From: CAYYNP01 sp964472545
GTDB taxonomy: Bacteria > Planctomycetota > Planctomycetia > Pirellulales > Thermoguttaceae
Length of the DNA stretch: 28,278 nt
NCBI GenBank assembly: GCA_964472545.1
Contig: CAYYNP010000111.1
Location: 1 to 28,278 of the forward strand
Direction of reading: 5' to 3'
A program made the position numbers and the translations under genes. The notes under the pieces were generated by a model. That model did not search any database. It was not told the origin of the DNA and was given only the letters and a program-made list of their open reading frames with translations. Shown here piece after piece: positions 1-7,400 of this stretch; within the stretch, counting starts at the first letter, position 1; every line of letters begins with the position of its first letter.

Positions 1-270
1 CAGCAACCGCCCCCGTTAGGTGTCGGGAGTCGCGGCAGATGCCGACGTTGCAAGAACATCATCCTGCCCTACGCTGATATTCTCGGTATCGGGGCGGCTT
101 TGTCCGAGGTCTCGTGGGAATCTCGCTATGGCGGTAAGGTCGGCCGGTAGCGACGGGTCAGCCACGGCGCTTCCCTCAAAAAGTGTGTGACCAGTTTGTG
201 TCCAAACTGGGCCCAAATCAGCCCAAATCAGCGTACTCTACGATTAGTCACCGCAGTACCAAGAAGAGAG
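1..270. other. No supportable gene; left edge of window
   Basis: A 66-codon minus-strand frame (216 to 16) is open here, but it has no recognisable domain and no convincing ribosome binding site. I do not call it a gene. Its only interest is its position beside a broken tRNA gene, where decayed ends of integrated elements are often found. I see no integrase motif in it. Confidence 0.5.
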
Positions 271-312
271 AAAACCCCGCAAAACACGGTGTTTCCTGCG
301 TTTTGCGGGGTT
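271..312 (-). terminator. Strong hairpin, likely intrinsic terminator
   Basis: A perfect 13 bp inverted repeat has arms AACCCCGCAAAAC (273-285) and its complement (300-312). Read on the minus strand the hairpin is followed by a pyrimidine-rich TTTTCTCTCTT tract, as expected for an intrinsic terminator of minus-strand transcripts (tRNA fragment, lipoprotein gene). The plus-strand side also has a short T run (317-320), so it could work both ways. A second, smaller palindrome (AAACAC-G-GTGTTT, 282-294) overlaps the left arm and could compete with the main stem. Confidence 0.65.
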
Positions 313-330
313 CTAGTTTTCCGTAGTTGG

Positions 331-375
331 TCGAAACCACAATCCAGTGCTCTAACCAACTGAGCTACACCCACC
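331..375 (-). pseudogene. tRNA-His(GTG), 5' half only
   Basis: Read on the minus strand from 375, the sequence gives a canonical 5' half of tRNA-His. It has the extra 5' G (position -1) typical of tRNA-His, acceptor strand GTGGGTG, a D-arm with GCTC/GAGC stem and AGTTGGTTA loop, anticodon 5' stem CTGGA, and loop TTGTGGT with anticodon GTG at 340-338. The sequence then departs: the 3' anticodon strand should be TCCAG but is TTCGA, which pairs only weakly. No T-arm or acceptor 3' strand (CACCCAC) follows before the terminator hairpin. The junction GTGGTTTCGACC looks like anticodon loop joined to a T-loop-like remnant, which suggests an internal deletion. It is unlikely to give a working tRNA, so an intact tRNA-His should exist elsewhere. 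Confidence 0.75.
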
Positions 376-556
376 ATGTCTTGCAGTGCAAGGACTTACG
401 CCGATCGCGGCGCCCCCGCGTTCCGGGGGAAGCCATACGGACGCGGCGTCCGGCTTGCGCTGACTTGGTCCATTCTATCACGCCACCCGGCGCGTGGGAA
501 GCGGTCGCCATGAAGGGAGCGGCCGAAGCGCCACCCGGTCGATCGCAGCGGGTCGA

Positions 557-1348
557 TCAGAAGCCGGGCACCGTGGTCGAGGGCGAAAAAACCCCCGGCA
601 CGGTCGTCGATGACGGCAACGTCGGCCGAATCGCCGGGGGCAGCACATACGACGGCCGCAGCGAATGGGCCGTGGTCGTCGACGGCAGCCTCGCCGGCAG
701 CGTGCTCCACGACGGCGTCACGCCGGCGATCGCCGGACGCAAGACCTGCATCGGACGCAACGCGCCGGGCGCCGTGGTCGACGACGGCAGTCGCGAGGGC
801 AACGTCGTCCACGGGCGTGAAACGCCGGCAACGGTCGGACGCAACGAGACCGGCGAACGCAGCGGATTCGGCGCCGTCGTCGAAGCATAGTGTACCGGCG
901 TGGGCGTCGAGCCGTAGTACGCGGTCGTTGCGGCCGCCTTATGCGGCGTTGCGGCAATCGAAACCACCGCAGCGTCGCCCGACGCAGCGGAGGCATCCGG
1001 CCCACGAATCACGTAGTAGTCGTCTGCCCGTGCCTTGTTCGCCACGCCGGCCGAAATCAACGGCTTGATGACGAAGTAGTCGCCATTCGGCGAGAGCGGG
1101 GGCTGTGTCCTCGATCCGCCAATCTTGGGCTCCACCGGTGGCGCCGGTTCGGCCGGCGGCGTTTGCGTTGCACCGGCCGGCTCCGTGGTCGTCTCCCCTG
1201 TGGCGCCGGTCGGCGTCGGGCTCTTGCCCTCTTCGCAGTGAGTGCAAGTCCCCGTCGTGCAGGTCGTGGACGTCGGGGGCGTACAGCCGGGCAACATCGC
1301 CAAGCAGAACAGGACGAGAACACCAACGGGCAACAACGTTCGAATCAT
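557..1348 (-). CDS. Low-complexity Pro/Ser/Thr-rich lipoprotein
   Basis: This 263-residue protein is probably a secreted, lipid-anchored protein of unknown function. The N-terminus is a classical lipoprotein signal: a short basic start, the hydrophobic stretch LLPVGVLVLFCLAML, then lipobox LPGC with the acylated Cys near residue 22. The next 17 residues of the mature protein carry three further Cys and one His. The rest has no recognisable domain. A middle segment has two similar DYFVI/DYYVI motifs, and the C-terminal 110 residues are imperfect repeats built around TLPSRLPSSTTAPG and AIAGVTPSWSTLP. I start it at ATG 1348 because GAGG lies 7 nt upstream; a TTG codon directly before it (1351) is possible but less well spaced. 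The other strand is also open here, as often happens with GC-rich repeats, but has no comparable start or signal. The gene is divergent from the kinase at 1593. Confidence 0.7.
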   Translation of the reverse strand: MIRTLLPVGVLVLFCLAMLPGCTPPTSTTCTTGTCTHCEEGKSPTPTGATGETTTEPAGATQTPPAEPAPPVEPKIGGSRTQPPLSPNGDYFVIKPLISAGVANKARADDYYVIRGPDASAASGDAAVVSIAATPHKAAATTAYYGSTPTPVHYASTTAPNPLRSPVSLRPTVAGVSRPWTTLPSRLPSSTTAPGALRPMQVLRPAIAGVTPSWSTLPARLPSTTTAHSLRPSYVLPPAIRPTLPSSTTVPGVFSPSTTVPGF

Positions 1349-1394
1349 CAACGCACCTCTTCGCTCATTCCGGGGCGACGAATTTCAGAACTCC

Positions 1395-1423
1395 ATTGTA
1401 TATCGACGCAACACGCCTCTCAA
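1395..1423 (-). promoter_or_regulatory. Predicted sigma-70-type promoter of the lipoprotein gene
   Basis: On the minus strand TTGAGA (1423-1418) and TACAAT (1400-1395) are separated by exactly 17 nt, each differing from consensus at one position. Transcription would begin near 1388, giving a leader of about 40 nt before the ATG at 1348. This is inferred from sequence only. Confidence 0.5.
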
Positions 1424-1592
1424 GTGCATCGAGAGCACTAGCAGGCGTAATGGTCACACCCAGCCAAAACAGCCATATCGGACGGCACCGCACCGCTCTG
1501 CTTAGAATCCGTCCTCAATTCTCTCCCTCGCGTCGGCCGATACCATCTTATACGACTCCTCTTAGCGACTGTTCGTTCCCGCGCTGTTTCGG

Positions 1593-2522
1593 ATGACCCA
1601 GACCGAATCGACGCCCGCTGCCGTCGTGGAATCCCCGCACCACGACGAGAAGCCCCCCCTCTACGGAAGGGCTGGCCAATGGGAACTGCTCGGCCAAATC
1701 GCCGAGGGCCGCTACACGCAGACGTGTCTTGCCCGGCCGGTCGACTCGCCGCCGGGCCTCGCTGCGGCCTACGTCGTGAAGATCCTGTTGCCGGAGTATC
1801 AGGACGACCTCCAAGCGATGGCGTTGCTCTGTCGCGAGGCCGCCGCGACGCACAAGGTCTCCCATCCCAACGTGGTCCCCATCCTCGCGGCCAGCCTCCG
1901 CCAAACGCCTCGGTTCCTGGTAACTCCCCACATTGAGGGGGAAACACTTCGCGCCCGGCTGGAAGCTGGCCAACTCGATCCCGCCTGGGCGATGGACCTG
2001 CCGGTGGCGCTTTGGATTGCCCGCCAGGTGGCCGAGGCACTCGACGCGATCTTGGCCGCGGGCTGGACCCACGGCGACGTCAAGCCGGGCAACGTGCTGC
2101 TTTCGCCGGAGAACCACGTCACGTTGCTCGATTTGGGCTTCGCCCGGCGAATCGGCGAGGACCTCTCACTGAACGACAGTTGCGTGGCCGGGACGTTCCG
2201 CTACATGGCGCCGGAGTTGACGTCGCAAGCCGCCCGGGCCGACGCGCGCAGCGACGTCTACAGCCTAGGCGTGATGCTCTTCGAGATGCTCTCGGGCCGC
2301 TTGCCGTTTACCGGCGAAAGCCCGGCCGCGCTGTCCGCCGCGCATCGCAGTGGCCGGCCGCCGGACCTTCGGCGGCTGGTGCCGCAGCTTCCCGACGGCG
2401 TCGTCTCGCTGGTTCGCCAACTGCTGGCCAAAGAACCGCTACGGCGTCCGCAAACGCCCCGCGAACTGATCCAGCGGTTGGTCGCGCTGGAAATCGCTGC
2501 GTTCTCCGAACGCGCGTGGTAG
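1593..2522 (+). CDS. Atypical Hanks-type serine/threonine protein kinase
   Basis: This 309-residue soluble protein is a single kinase domain (about residues 25-300) with no membrane segment or sensor domain. Visible landmarks are the ATP-binding Lys of VVK (K63), the catalytic loop HGDVKPGN (D162), a metal-binding DLGF in place of DFG (D180), APE at 206-208, and a helix-F motif SDVYSLGVMLFEML. Three features are unusual: the glycine-rich loop is degenerate (IAEGRYTQT), the Arg before the catalytic Asp is Gly, making it a non-RD kinase, and DFG is DLG. All residues needed for phosphotransfer (K63, D162, N167, D180) are present, so I expect it to be active. The start at ATG 1593 gives a normal N-terminus but has no clear ribosome binding site. 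Its substrate is unknown; the divergent lipoprotein gene shares its upstream region. The stop lies 8 bp before a palindromic element. Confidence 0.88.
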   Translation: MTQTESTPAAVVESPHHDEKPPLYGRAGQWELLGQIAEGRYTQTCLARPVDSPPGLAAAYVVKILLPEYQDDLQAMALLCREAAATHKVSHPNVVPILAASLRQTPRFLVTPHIEGETLRARLEAGQLDPAWAMDLPVALWIARQVAEALDAILAAGWTHGDVKPGNVLLSPENHVTLLDLGFARRIGEDLSLNDSCVAGTFRYMAPELTSQAARADARSDVYSLGVMLFEMLSGRLPFTGESPAALSAAHRSGRPPDLRRLVPQLPDGVVSLVRQLLAKEPLRRPQTPRELIQRLVALEIAAFSERAW

Positions 2523-2530
2523 CCTCTCAC

Positions 2531-2838
2531 CGGGTAGCCCCGACGATTTTCCGCAGTGGGCTCTGCCATGCGAGTAGACTCGTTCGGAAAACCGTCGGGG
2601 TTGCGCAGCAACGGGATGATTGTGTCGCGGGCGTCGCGAGGGCATAATGCTGAGATGGGCACGCGACGGGTAACGGAGTCCGGGCCGATACTGCGAACAG
2701 AGCAAGCCGTCGGCGCACTGCTGAGCCCGGTGTCTTGAGGAACTGTGGTCATCTTGTTGCCTCGCAACACGGACGATCTTGCGAATCAGTCGAATGAAGT
2801 AGCAGAGCCCACTCTGCAAAACCACCCGTACCATCCGC
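2531..2838. repeat. Palindromic MITE-like element, copy A
   Basis: This 308 bp element is repeated in direct orientation at 3420-3726; by eye about four fifths of positions match. Its ends are inverted: near the left end GATTTTCCGCAGTGGGCTCT, near the right end the complement of a similar sequence (AGAGCCCACTCTGCAAAACC). Inner parts also pair, for example GTTGCGCAGCAAC near 2600 with TTGTTGCCTCGCAAC near 2760, so the whole element can fold into one long imperfect hairpin. It contains no convincing gene; the short frames open on both strands resemble each other because the element is palindromic. It looks like a non-autonomous mobile element. I could not find a target-site duplication. Confidence 0.8.
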
Positions 2839-2856
2839 TATAGATGGAGAAAGTGG

Positions 2857-3426
2857 ATGACGAGGACGGAGACAATTCGGCGGCGGGTGAAAAGCGGTGT
2901 CATAGAAGAGCAAGCCGTTCGCCTAGCAGCGTATCTTGGAGATCAAGGTGCCAGAGCCGTTACTGGATTGTTCGGTCCGTCTCTCGTTGAGCAAGCCCTA
3001 GGGTGGGATGTTGGGTTGGATGGAGACGGCAGCGACTGGATCGACGACGCGCTAGCTGAGTGGGGCGATGACGTGTTGATACGCGCGGCACTGGCGAAGG
3101 ATGCTCTCTATGAGGAGTCGAAACCCGATTTGTACGGCGCTTCAACTTCCGATTGGCGCCGTGCGTTGGAGGCGTGGACGGTTTGCCCCTGCACGGAACA
3201 CGCGTCTCGGCTCGAAGAGAGTGACCCGGGATATGGGTGTTTCGTCAAGAAAGGAAAGCGTGCGCACATTGAACTCGCACTCTGCTGGGCACGTGAAACC
3301 CTTTGCAGTGTTTGCGTTGGCGAGCCTCCGTTGGAAGAATGGCTTGAACGGATCTGCGAGGAAGTCGTATCGTGGGCCCTCGGGGACGTGGACCCCGTTA
3401 GAGCGCGCGTCGAAAGAAGCGGGTAG
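2857..3426 (+). CDS. Unidentified 189-residue protein between two repeat elements
   Basis: I do not recognise this protein. It is soluble, acidic overall and looks largely alpha-helical, with no signal peptide or membrane segment. It has a basic N-terminus, a middle region rich in Trp and acidic residues, a CPCTEH motif (about residues 109-114) and two further Cys in ETLCSVCVGEP. The Cys pattern might bind metal, but no known finger is recognisable. The start at ATG 2857 is supported by GGAG 7 nt upstream. Codon use looks less GC-biased than that of the neighbours, which hints at acquisition. The gene sits between two direct copies of a palindromic element, and its stop codon TAG (3424-3426) lies inside the first bases of the right-hand copy, so the C-terminus may have been cut short by insertion. 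It could be cargo of a composite unit or a bystander. Confidence 0.65.
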   Translation: MTRTETIRRRVKSGVIEEQAVRLAAYLGDQGARAVTGLFGPSLVEQALGWDVGLDGDGSDWIDDALAEWGDDVLIRAALAKDALYEESKPDLYGASTSDWRRALEAWTVCPCTEHASRLEESDPGYGCFVKKGKRAHIELALCWARETLCSVCVGEPPLEEWLERICEEVVSWALGDVDPVRARVERSG

Positions 3427-3726
3427 CCCTGATGGTTTTCCGCAGTGGGCTCTGCCGTGCGAGTAGTCTCGTTCAGAAATCGTCGGAGTTGCGCGGCAAC
3501 GAGATGATTGTGCCGCGGGCGCCTCGAGAGCTTAGTATTGACGTGGCCACGCGACCGGCATTGGAGTTCGGCCGGATGCTACGAACAGAACAAACCGTCG
3601 GCGTGCCGCTGGGCCGTGTGTCTTGACGAACTGCGGTCATCTCGTTGCTTCGTAACACGGGCGATTTTGCGAATCAGTCGAATGAAGTAGCAGAGCCCTC
3701 TCCGCAAAATCACCCGTGCCACCCGC
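3420..3726. repeat. Palindromic MITE-like element, copy B
   Basis: This is the second copy, in the same orientation as copy A at 2531-2838. The most conserved blocks are the left end (CGGGTAGCCC, then TTTTCCGCAGTGGGCTCTGC) and the right end (TTGCGAATCAGTCGAATGAA followed by GTAGCAGAGCCC). The left end supplies the stop codon of the preceding gene, and the right end stops 6 bp from the end of the DUF1080 gene. Like copy A it can fold back on itself along its length. Confidence 0.8.
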
Positions 3727-3732
3727 GCGGAT

Positions 3733-4320
3733 TCACTCGTCGTCGAGTTCGGTGATGCGGATGTTGCGGAACAGGAACTGGCCGCCGCCGGGCACCTCGG
3801 CCTGGATCGCCAGCAGGCCTTCGGCCGGCGTGATGCCGTCGACCTTCCAGGACGCCTTGCCGTTGACCTTCAACGACGCGGTGCTGCCTTTGACCGTCAA
3901 CTCAAACTGGTTCCACTCGCCCGGCTTGGTGGCCACGGTGTTCTTGCCGTCGGCGAAACCGCCGATATCGCCTTCCATGCCTTTGCGCAGATTCACCTGA
4001 AAACGATTCGGCCAGGGGCGGCCGGGCGGGACGCTGTCGTAGCGGAAGTAGACGCCGGAATCCCACATCGTCGGGTCGAGTGCCTTCCACTCGTACTCCA
4101 ACACGAAGTCCCCGTAGCGCTTTTTGGCCTGCACCAGACCGTTGCCGGACTTCAAGAGAATCGCGCCGTCCTGCACGACCGCTTCACATTTGATCACGTC
4201 CCAGCCGTCGAGTGTCTTGCCGTCGAACAACACGACCGGGTCGCCGGCGGTTGCCAGACCGGTCATCACAAGAGACGCACCAAGCACCGCAAGAACGATG
4301 AGGTTTCGTCGAGAGAGCAT
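3733..4320 (-). CDS. Secreted DUF1080 (3-keto-disaccharide hydrolase-like) protein
   Basis: This 195-residue protein has a signal peptide (MLSRRNLIVLAVLGASLVMT, cleavage probably after GLATA near residue 25) followed by one DUF1080 domain filling the rest. Family marks are the opening LFDGKTLDGWDV, the FVLEYEWKAL strand, WDSGVYFRYD, the WNQFELTVKG block and the closing FLFRNIRITEL. The fold is a concanavalin-like jelly roll; some members hydrolyse 3-keto-glycosides, and the family is greatly expanded in planctomycetes. A specific substrate cannot be read from the sequence. I start at ATG 4320, with AAAGGAA about 8 nt upstream; a longer in-frame version from 4389 would bury the signal peptide. 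It is the last gene of the minus-strand block, and its stop lies almost against palindromic element B. Confidence 0.88.
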   Translation of the reverse strand: MLSRRNLIVLAVLGASLVMTGLATAGDPVVLFDGKTLDGWDVIKCEAVVQDGAILLKSGNGLVQAKKRYGDFVLEYEWKALDPTMWDSGVYFRYDSVPPGRPWPNRFQVNLRKGMEGDIGGFADGKNTVATKPGEWNQFELTVKGSTASLKVNGKASWKVDGITPAEGLLAIQAEVPGGGQFLFRNIRITELDDE

Positions 4321-4395
4321 TCCAGGTTCCTTTCGTAGGAGAATCATGATCCACACGACAAACCTAGTCGGCGTGCGCTGCGGTGTCAAATATTC

Positions 4396-4441
4396 GGGGC
4401 TGGAGACTGGGGGCTGGGGGTTGGGGACTGGGGACTCGGGG
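4396..4441 (+). repeat. Heptameric G-rich tandem repeat (G-quadruplex-prone)
   Basis: After GGGG at 4396-4399 come four consecutive 7-mers, GGGGGCT, GGGGGTT, GGGGACT, GGGGACT (4409-4436), then another GGGG at 4438-4441. With six G-runs of at least four bases separated by short loops, the plus strand could form a G-quadruplex. It lies between the giant array gene and the DUF1080 gene, upstream of the latter and on its template strand. A related 7-mer array is at 26332-26352. Confidence 0.7.
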
Positions 4442-4489
4442 CCGACGGCCGTGCTGTGCGACGCCCCACCTGCCGATTAACAATCTGTC

Positions 4490-7400
4490 CTACGGCGGCG
4501 TGGGTCGAGTCTTGGGGACCTTGCTGGGCGTGGGCGCCTGGCGGACGGGGACACTGCGATTGAGCACGGCGCCGAGTGCCTCTTGTACGCGAGCCGTGCT
4601 GGCCCGCTTCAGTTGGATGAACTTGATGTTGCGGGCGGGCGCTTCGCCCGCACTTTGGTCCAACGAGAGCGCGAACTCGATCACGTCGTCGCTCAACGGC
4701 GCCGGTGCGGTGACGATCAACGAATTGGTCAGTTCGTCGACCACCAGGTGCGCCGCCGTGCGGGGCGCGCCCGACGGCGACGAACGGCCAGAACCGGCCA
4801 GCCGCGATTGGAACACCTGGCCCAGCGTTTCGGCGATCCGTCCGGCTTCCATGTTCTCGATCGGAATCACCTTCGGCTTGTGCGCCGGGAGCGTGGGCGG
4901 CACGTCGTCGGTATCGAGGATCTTCAGCAGACTAGCGACCTTCGCCCGGTCGGTGCGGCTGCCTTGAACCAGCAGCGTGTTGAGCCGCTCGTCGGGCACG
5001 ATCACGACCCGCTCCACGTCGCGGGAAGTCTGCACGCCGTAGCGATCGTCGTAACGATCGATGGGGCGATCGGAGTAGCGCCTATCGCTCGACGAATATC
5101 GCGCCGAAGACGGCGATCTCGGCGAACTGGCGCGGAAGAACTCTTGCAGCGTTTGCGCAACGCCGGCGGCGCTGGTGTGGCGGACGGGAAAGATACTGAA
5201 GTATCGATCCGAATACCCGGCGCGATTCAGCAACGCCTGCACCAACGCCTCGAACTGGTCCAAGGCCTCCGGGTCGTCGGAGGTGGCCGTGATGCTGCCG
5301 TCGCCGAGCACCACCACGACGGGCGCCGGAGCCTCAGAAGGAACCACAGGGGTGGCTGGGGCATCAACGAGAACCGGAGGGGTGGCTGGGGCAGAGCGCA
5401 GCGGTGCCCCAGGAGATTCGACATTCGGGGGCTTCTCTGCACTCAGCCGCCCGCCACCCGCCGGCACACCGCCCGTTCCGGGCTCGCCAGACGCTCCCGG
5501 CTCCGAAGGCGGCGTATCCTCCGCCGGCTTCGGCGTCGGCTCCGAAGGAGAATTCTCCTCGTCCGGCACCGTTTTCCCTGGCGGCGTCGGTGTGACAATT
5601 TCAATCGGATTCTGCCGAAGCTGCGGCCATACGCGGCGGATCTCCTCCAACACGGCACGCGCGTCGCCGTGTACGGGAATCACGCGCACCCGGCTGTCGC
5701 CTCCCAGTTGCAGCGAGCCCAGGCCGGTCTCGCCCATCTTGATCAACACCTGCCGCACTTGCGTGAGTTGTCCTTGGCTGCCGCGGACGAACAACTGGCC
5801 GGTCCGTTGATCGGAATCGACGTCGGGCGCGTTGAAGCCCTCGTCGCGGAAGAGCGTGGCGATGGCGACCTCCGCGGTGGCCGGCTCGACGAAATCCAAC
5901 TGGAAGATCTCCAGCTCCTTCTCCTCGGTCCGCATCTGCTCGATGATCCCTTCGATCATCTGCTGCAATTCCGGCGGGGCGATCGCTACCAACTGGCGGC
6001 TGGCCGAGTCGACCGACAGGTCTGCCCGGACCGTTTGCCGCTGCAAGAGCGCGTCGAGGACTTCCATCAGCGAGTAGACGTCGACGTTTTTCAGCGAGTG
6101 CAACGCCAGCGTGCTATCGGCGTCGACCACGGCGTTCTGCTCGACCTTCTCGATCAGTTCTCGGATCGTCTTCTGCTCGGCGGGCGTGGCCACGGCGATG
6201 ATCGTGCCGTTGAATTCGTCCAGCGAAAGATGCACGCCGGGCTGCTCGGCGAACAGCCCCTGCAACACTTCCAGCAGGCTGACCGGGTCGGCGCCGACCA
6301 ACGGATAGACCTGCAATTGCGGGTCGCGCTCGGCGTCCGCCCGATCGATCTCGTCGATCATGGTCTTGATCTTCTCGTGGTCCTGCGGCAGGGCCCCGAT
6401 GACCAGCGTGCGGTTGACTTCGTCCAGGGCGATCTCGGCCTCGGGCACCATGACCTGCAACACGCTGGAGGCCGCGGCCGCGTCGGCCCGGTTTAGCCGA
6501 TAGACGCGCGAAGCCGGCTCGACCTCCTCGGGCAGTTCCGCCAGGAACTGCTCGACGACCGACTTGATCGCCGCCTGACGCTCCGTGTCGGCCCATACCA
6601 ACAGCACGTCGCGGTTGGCGTCGGTGACAAATCGGGCGCTGTTCTTCATCGCCGGGTCGAGCATCTCCAAGAGCGAAGCCGCATCTTCGCTCTTCATCGG
6701 GAAAACGGCCAGTTGGCGTTGCGTGTCGGCCAGGCTGTCGGCCTCGAGTTGCTCGACGGCCGACTTGATCAACTCGTGCTCCGCCGGCCGGGCGTAAGCG
6801 ATCAACTGGGCCGGGTCGGCTCCGACGCTGAACTGCGCGCCCGGCAAGGCGGCGCCAAGCACCTCGACGGCAGCGGCCGCCCCGGCGCTCTGAAGCCGAT
6901 AGGTCACGATCTTCGGGGCCGTTTCGGCCGGCGGCTGCTTCGAGAGGCCCTCGACGGCGGCGCGAATCAACAGGTGGTCCGACGGCCGTGCGTAGGCGAT
7001 CAACTGCCGCGCGTCGGAGCCAACGCCAAGCTGGGCCTGGGGCACCGCCGCCTGTAACACCGGCAACGCGGTCAGCGCGTCGCTGCGGCCCAGGTTGTAG
7101 AGCTCGACCCGGGCTGCCGTTTCGGCCGACTCTTGCTTCGACATCTGTTCGACCGTGGCCTTGATCACGGCGTGTTCGTCCGGCCGCGCGTAGGCGATCA
7201 ACTGCCGCGGATCGCTGCCGACGGCAAACTCGGCCTCGGGCACCGCCGACTCGAGGAACTGCACTGCACTGGCCGCGTCGCCCGCCTCCAGCGCGTAGAT
7301 CTCCACCGTGGGCATTTTCTCCGGCGGCGCACGGACCGACATCTGCTTGACGATCTCGGCAATCACTTTGTGGTCGGCCGGCCGGGCGAAGGCGATCAAC

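Noticed and set aside
16..216. Minus-strand 66-codon frame as the tail of a tyrosine recombinase beside the broken tRNA
   Set aside because: No catalytic motif or recognisable domain is present, and the resemblance is only a vague compositional one.
327..890. Plus-strand frame with repeats such as GAVVDDGS
   Set aside because: It is the reverse reading of the lipoprotein gene's repeats and crosses the tRNA remnant; the minus frame has a lipobox and ribosome binding site.
1548..1553. TTATAC as a -10 box for the kinase gene
   Set aside because: No -35 sequence is found at a suitable distance.
2439..2834. Short frames inside palindromic elements A and B as small genes
   Set aside because: Frames on opposite strands encode similar peptides simply because the element is palindromic; no start signals or domains are seen.
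2531..3726. CRISPR-like interpretation of the repeated blocks
   Set aside because: There are only two copies, each about 300 bp and palindromic, with a gene rather than a spacer between them.
4583..6496. Long plus-strand frames opposite the giant gene (also 7133-9013)
   Set aside because: The periodic, GC-rich coding repeat keeps the antisense frame open; composition is Arg/Leu/Asp/Gly-rich with no domain, and the minus frame has continuous homologous modules.
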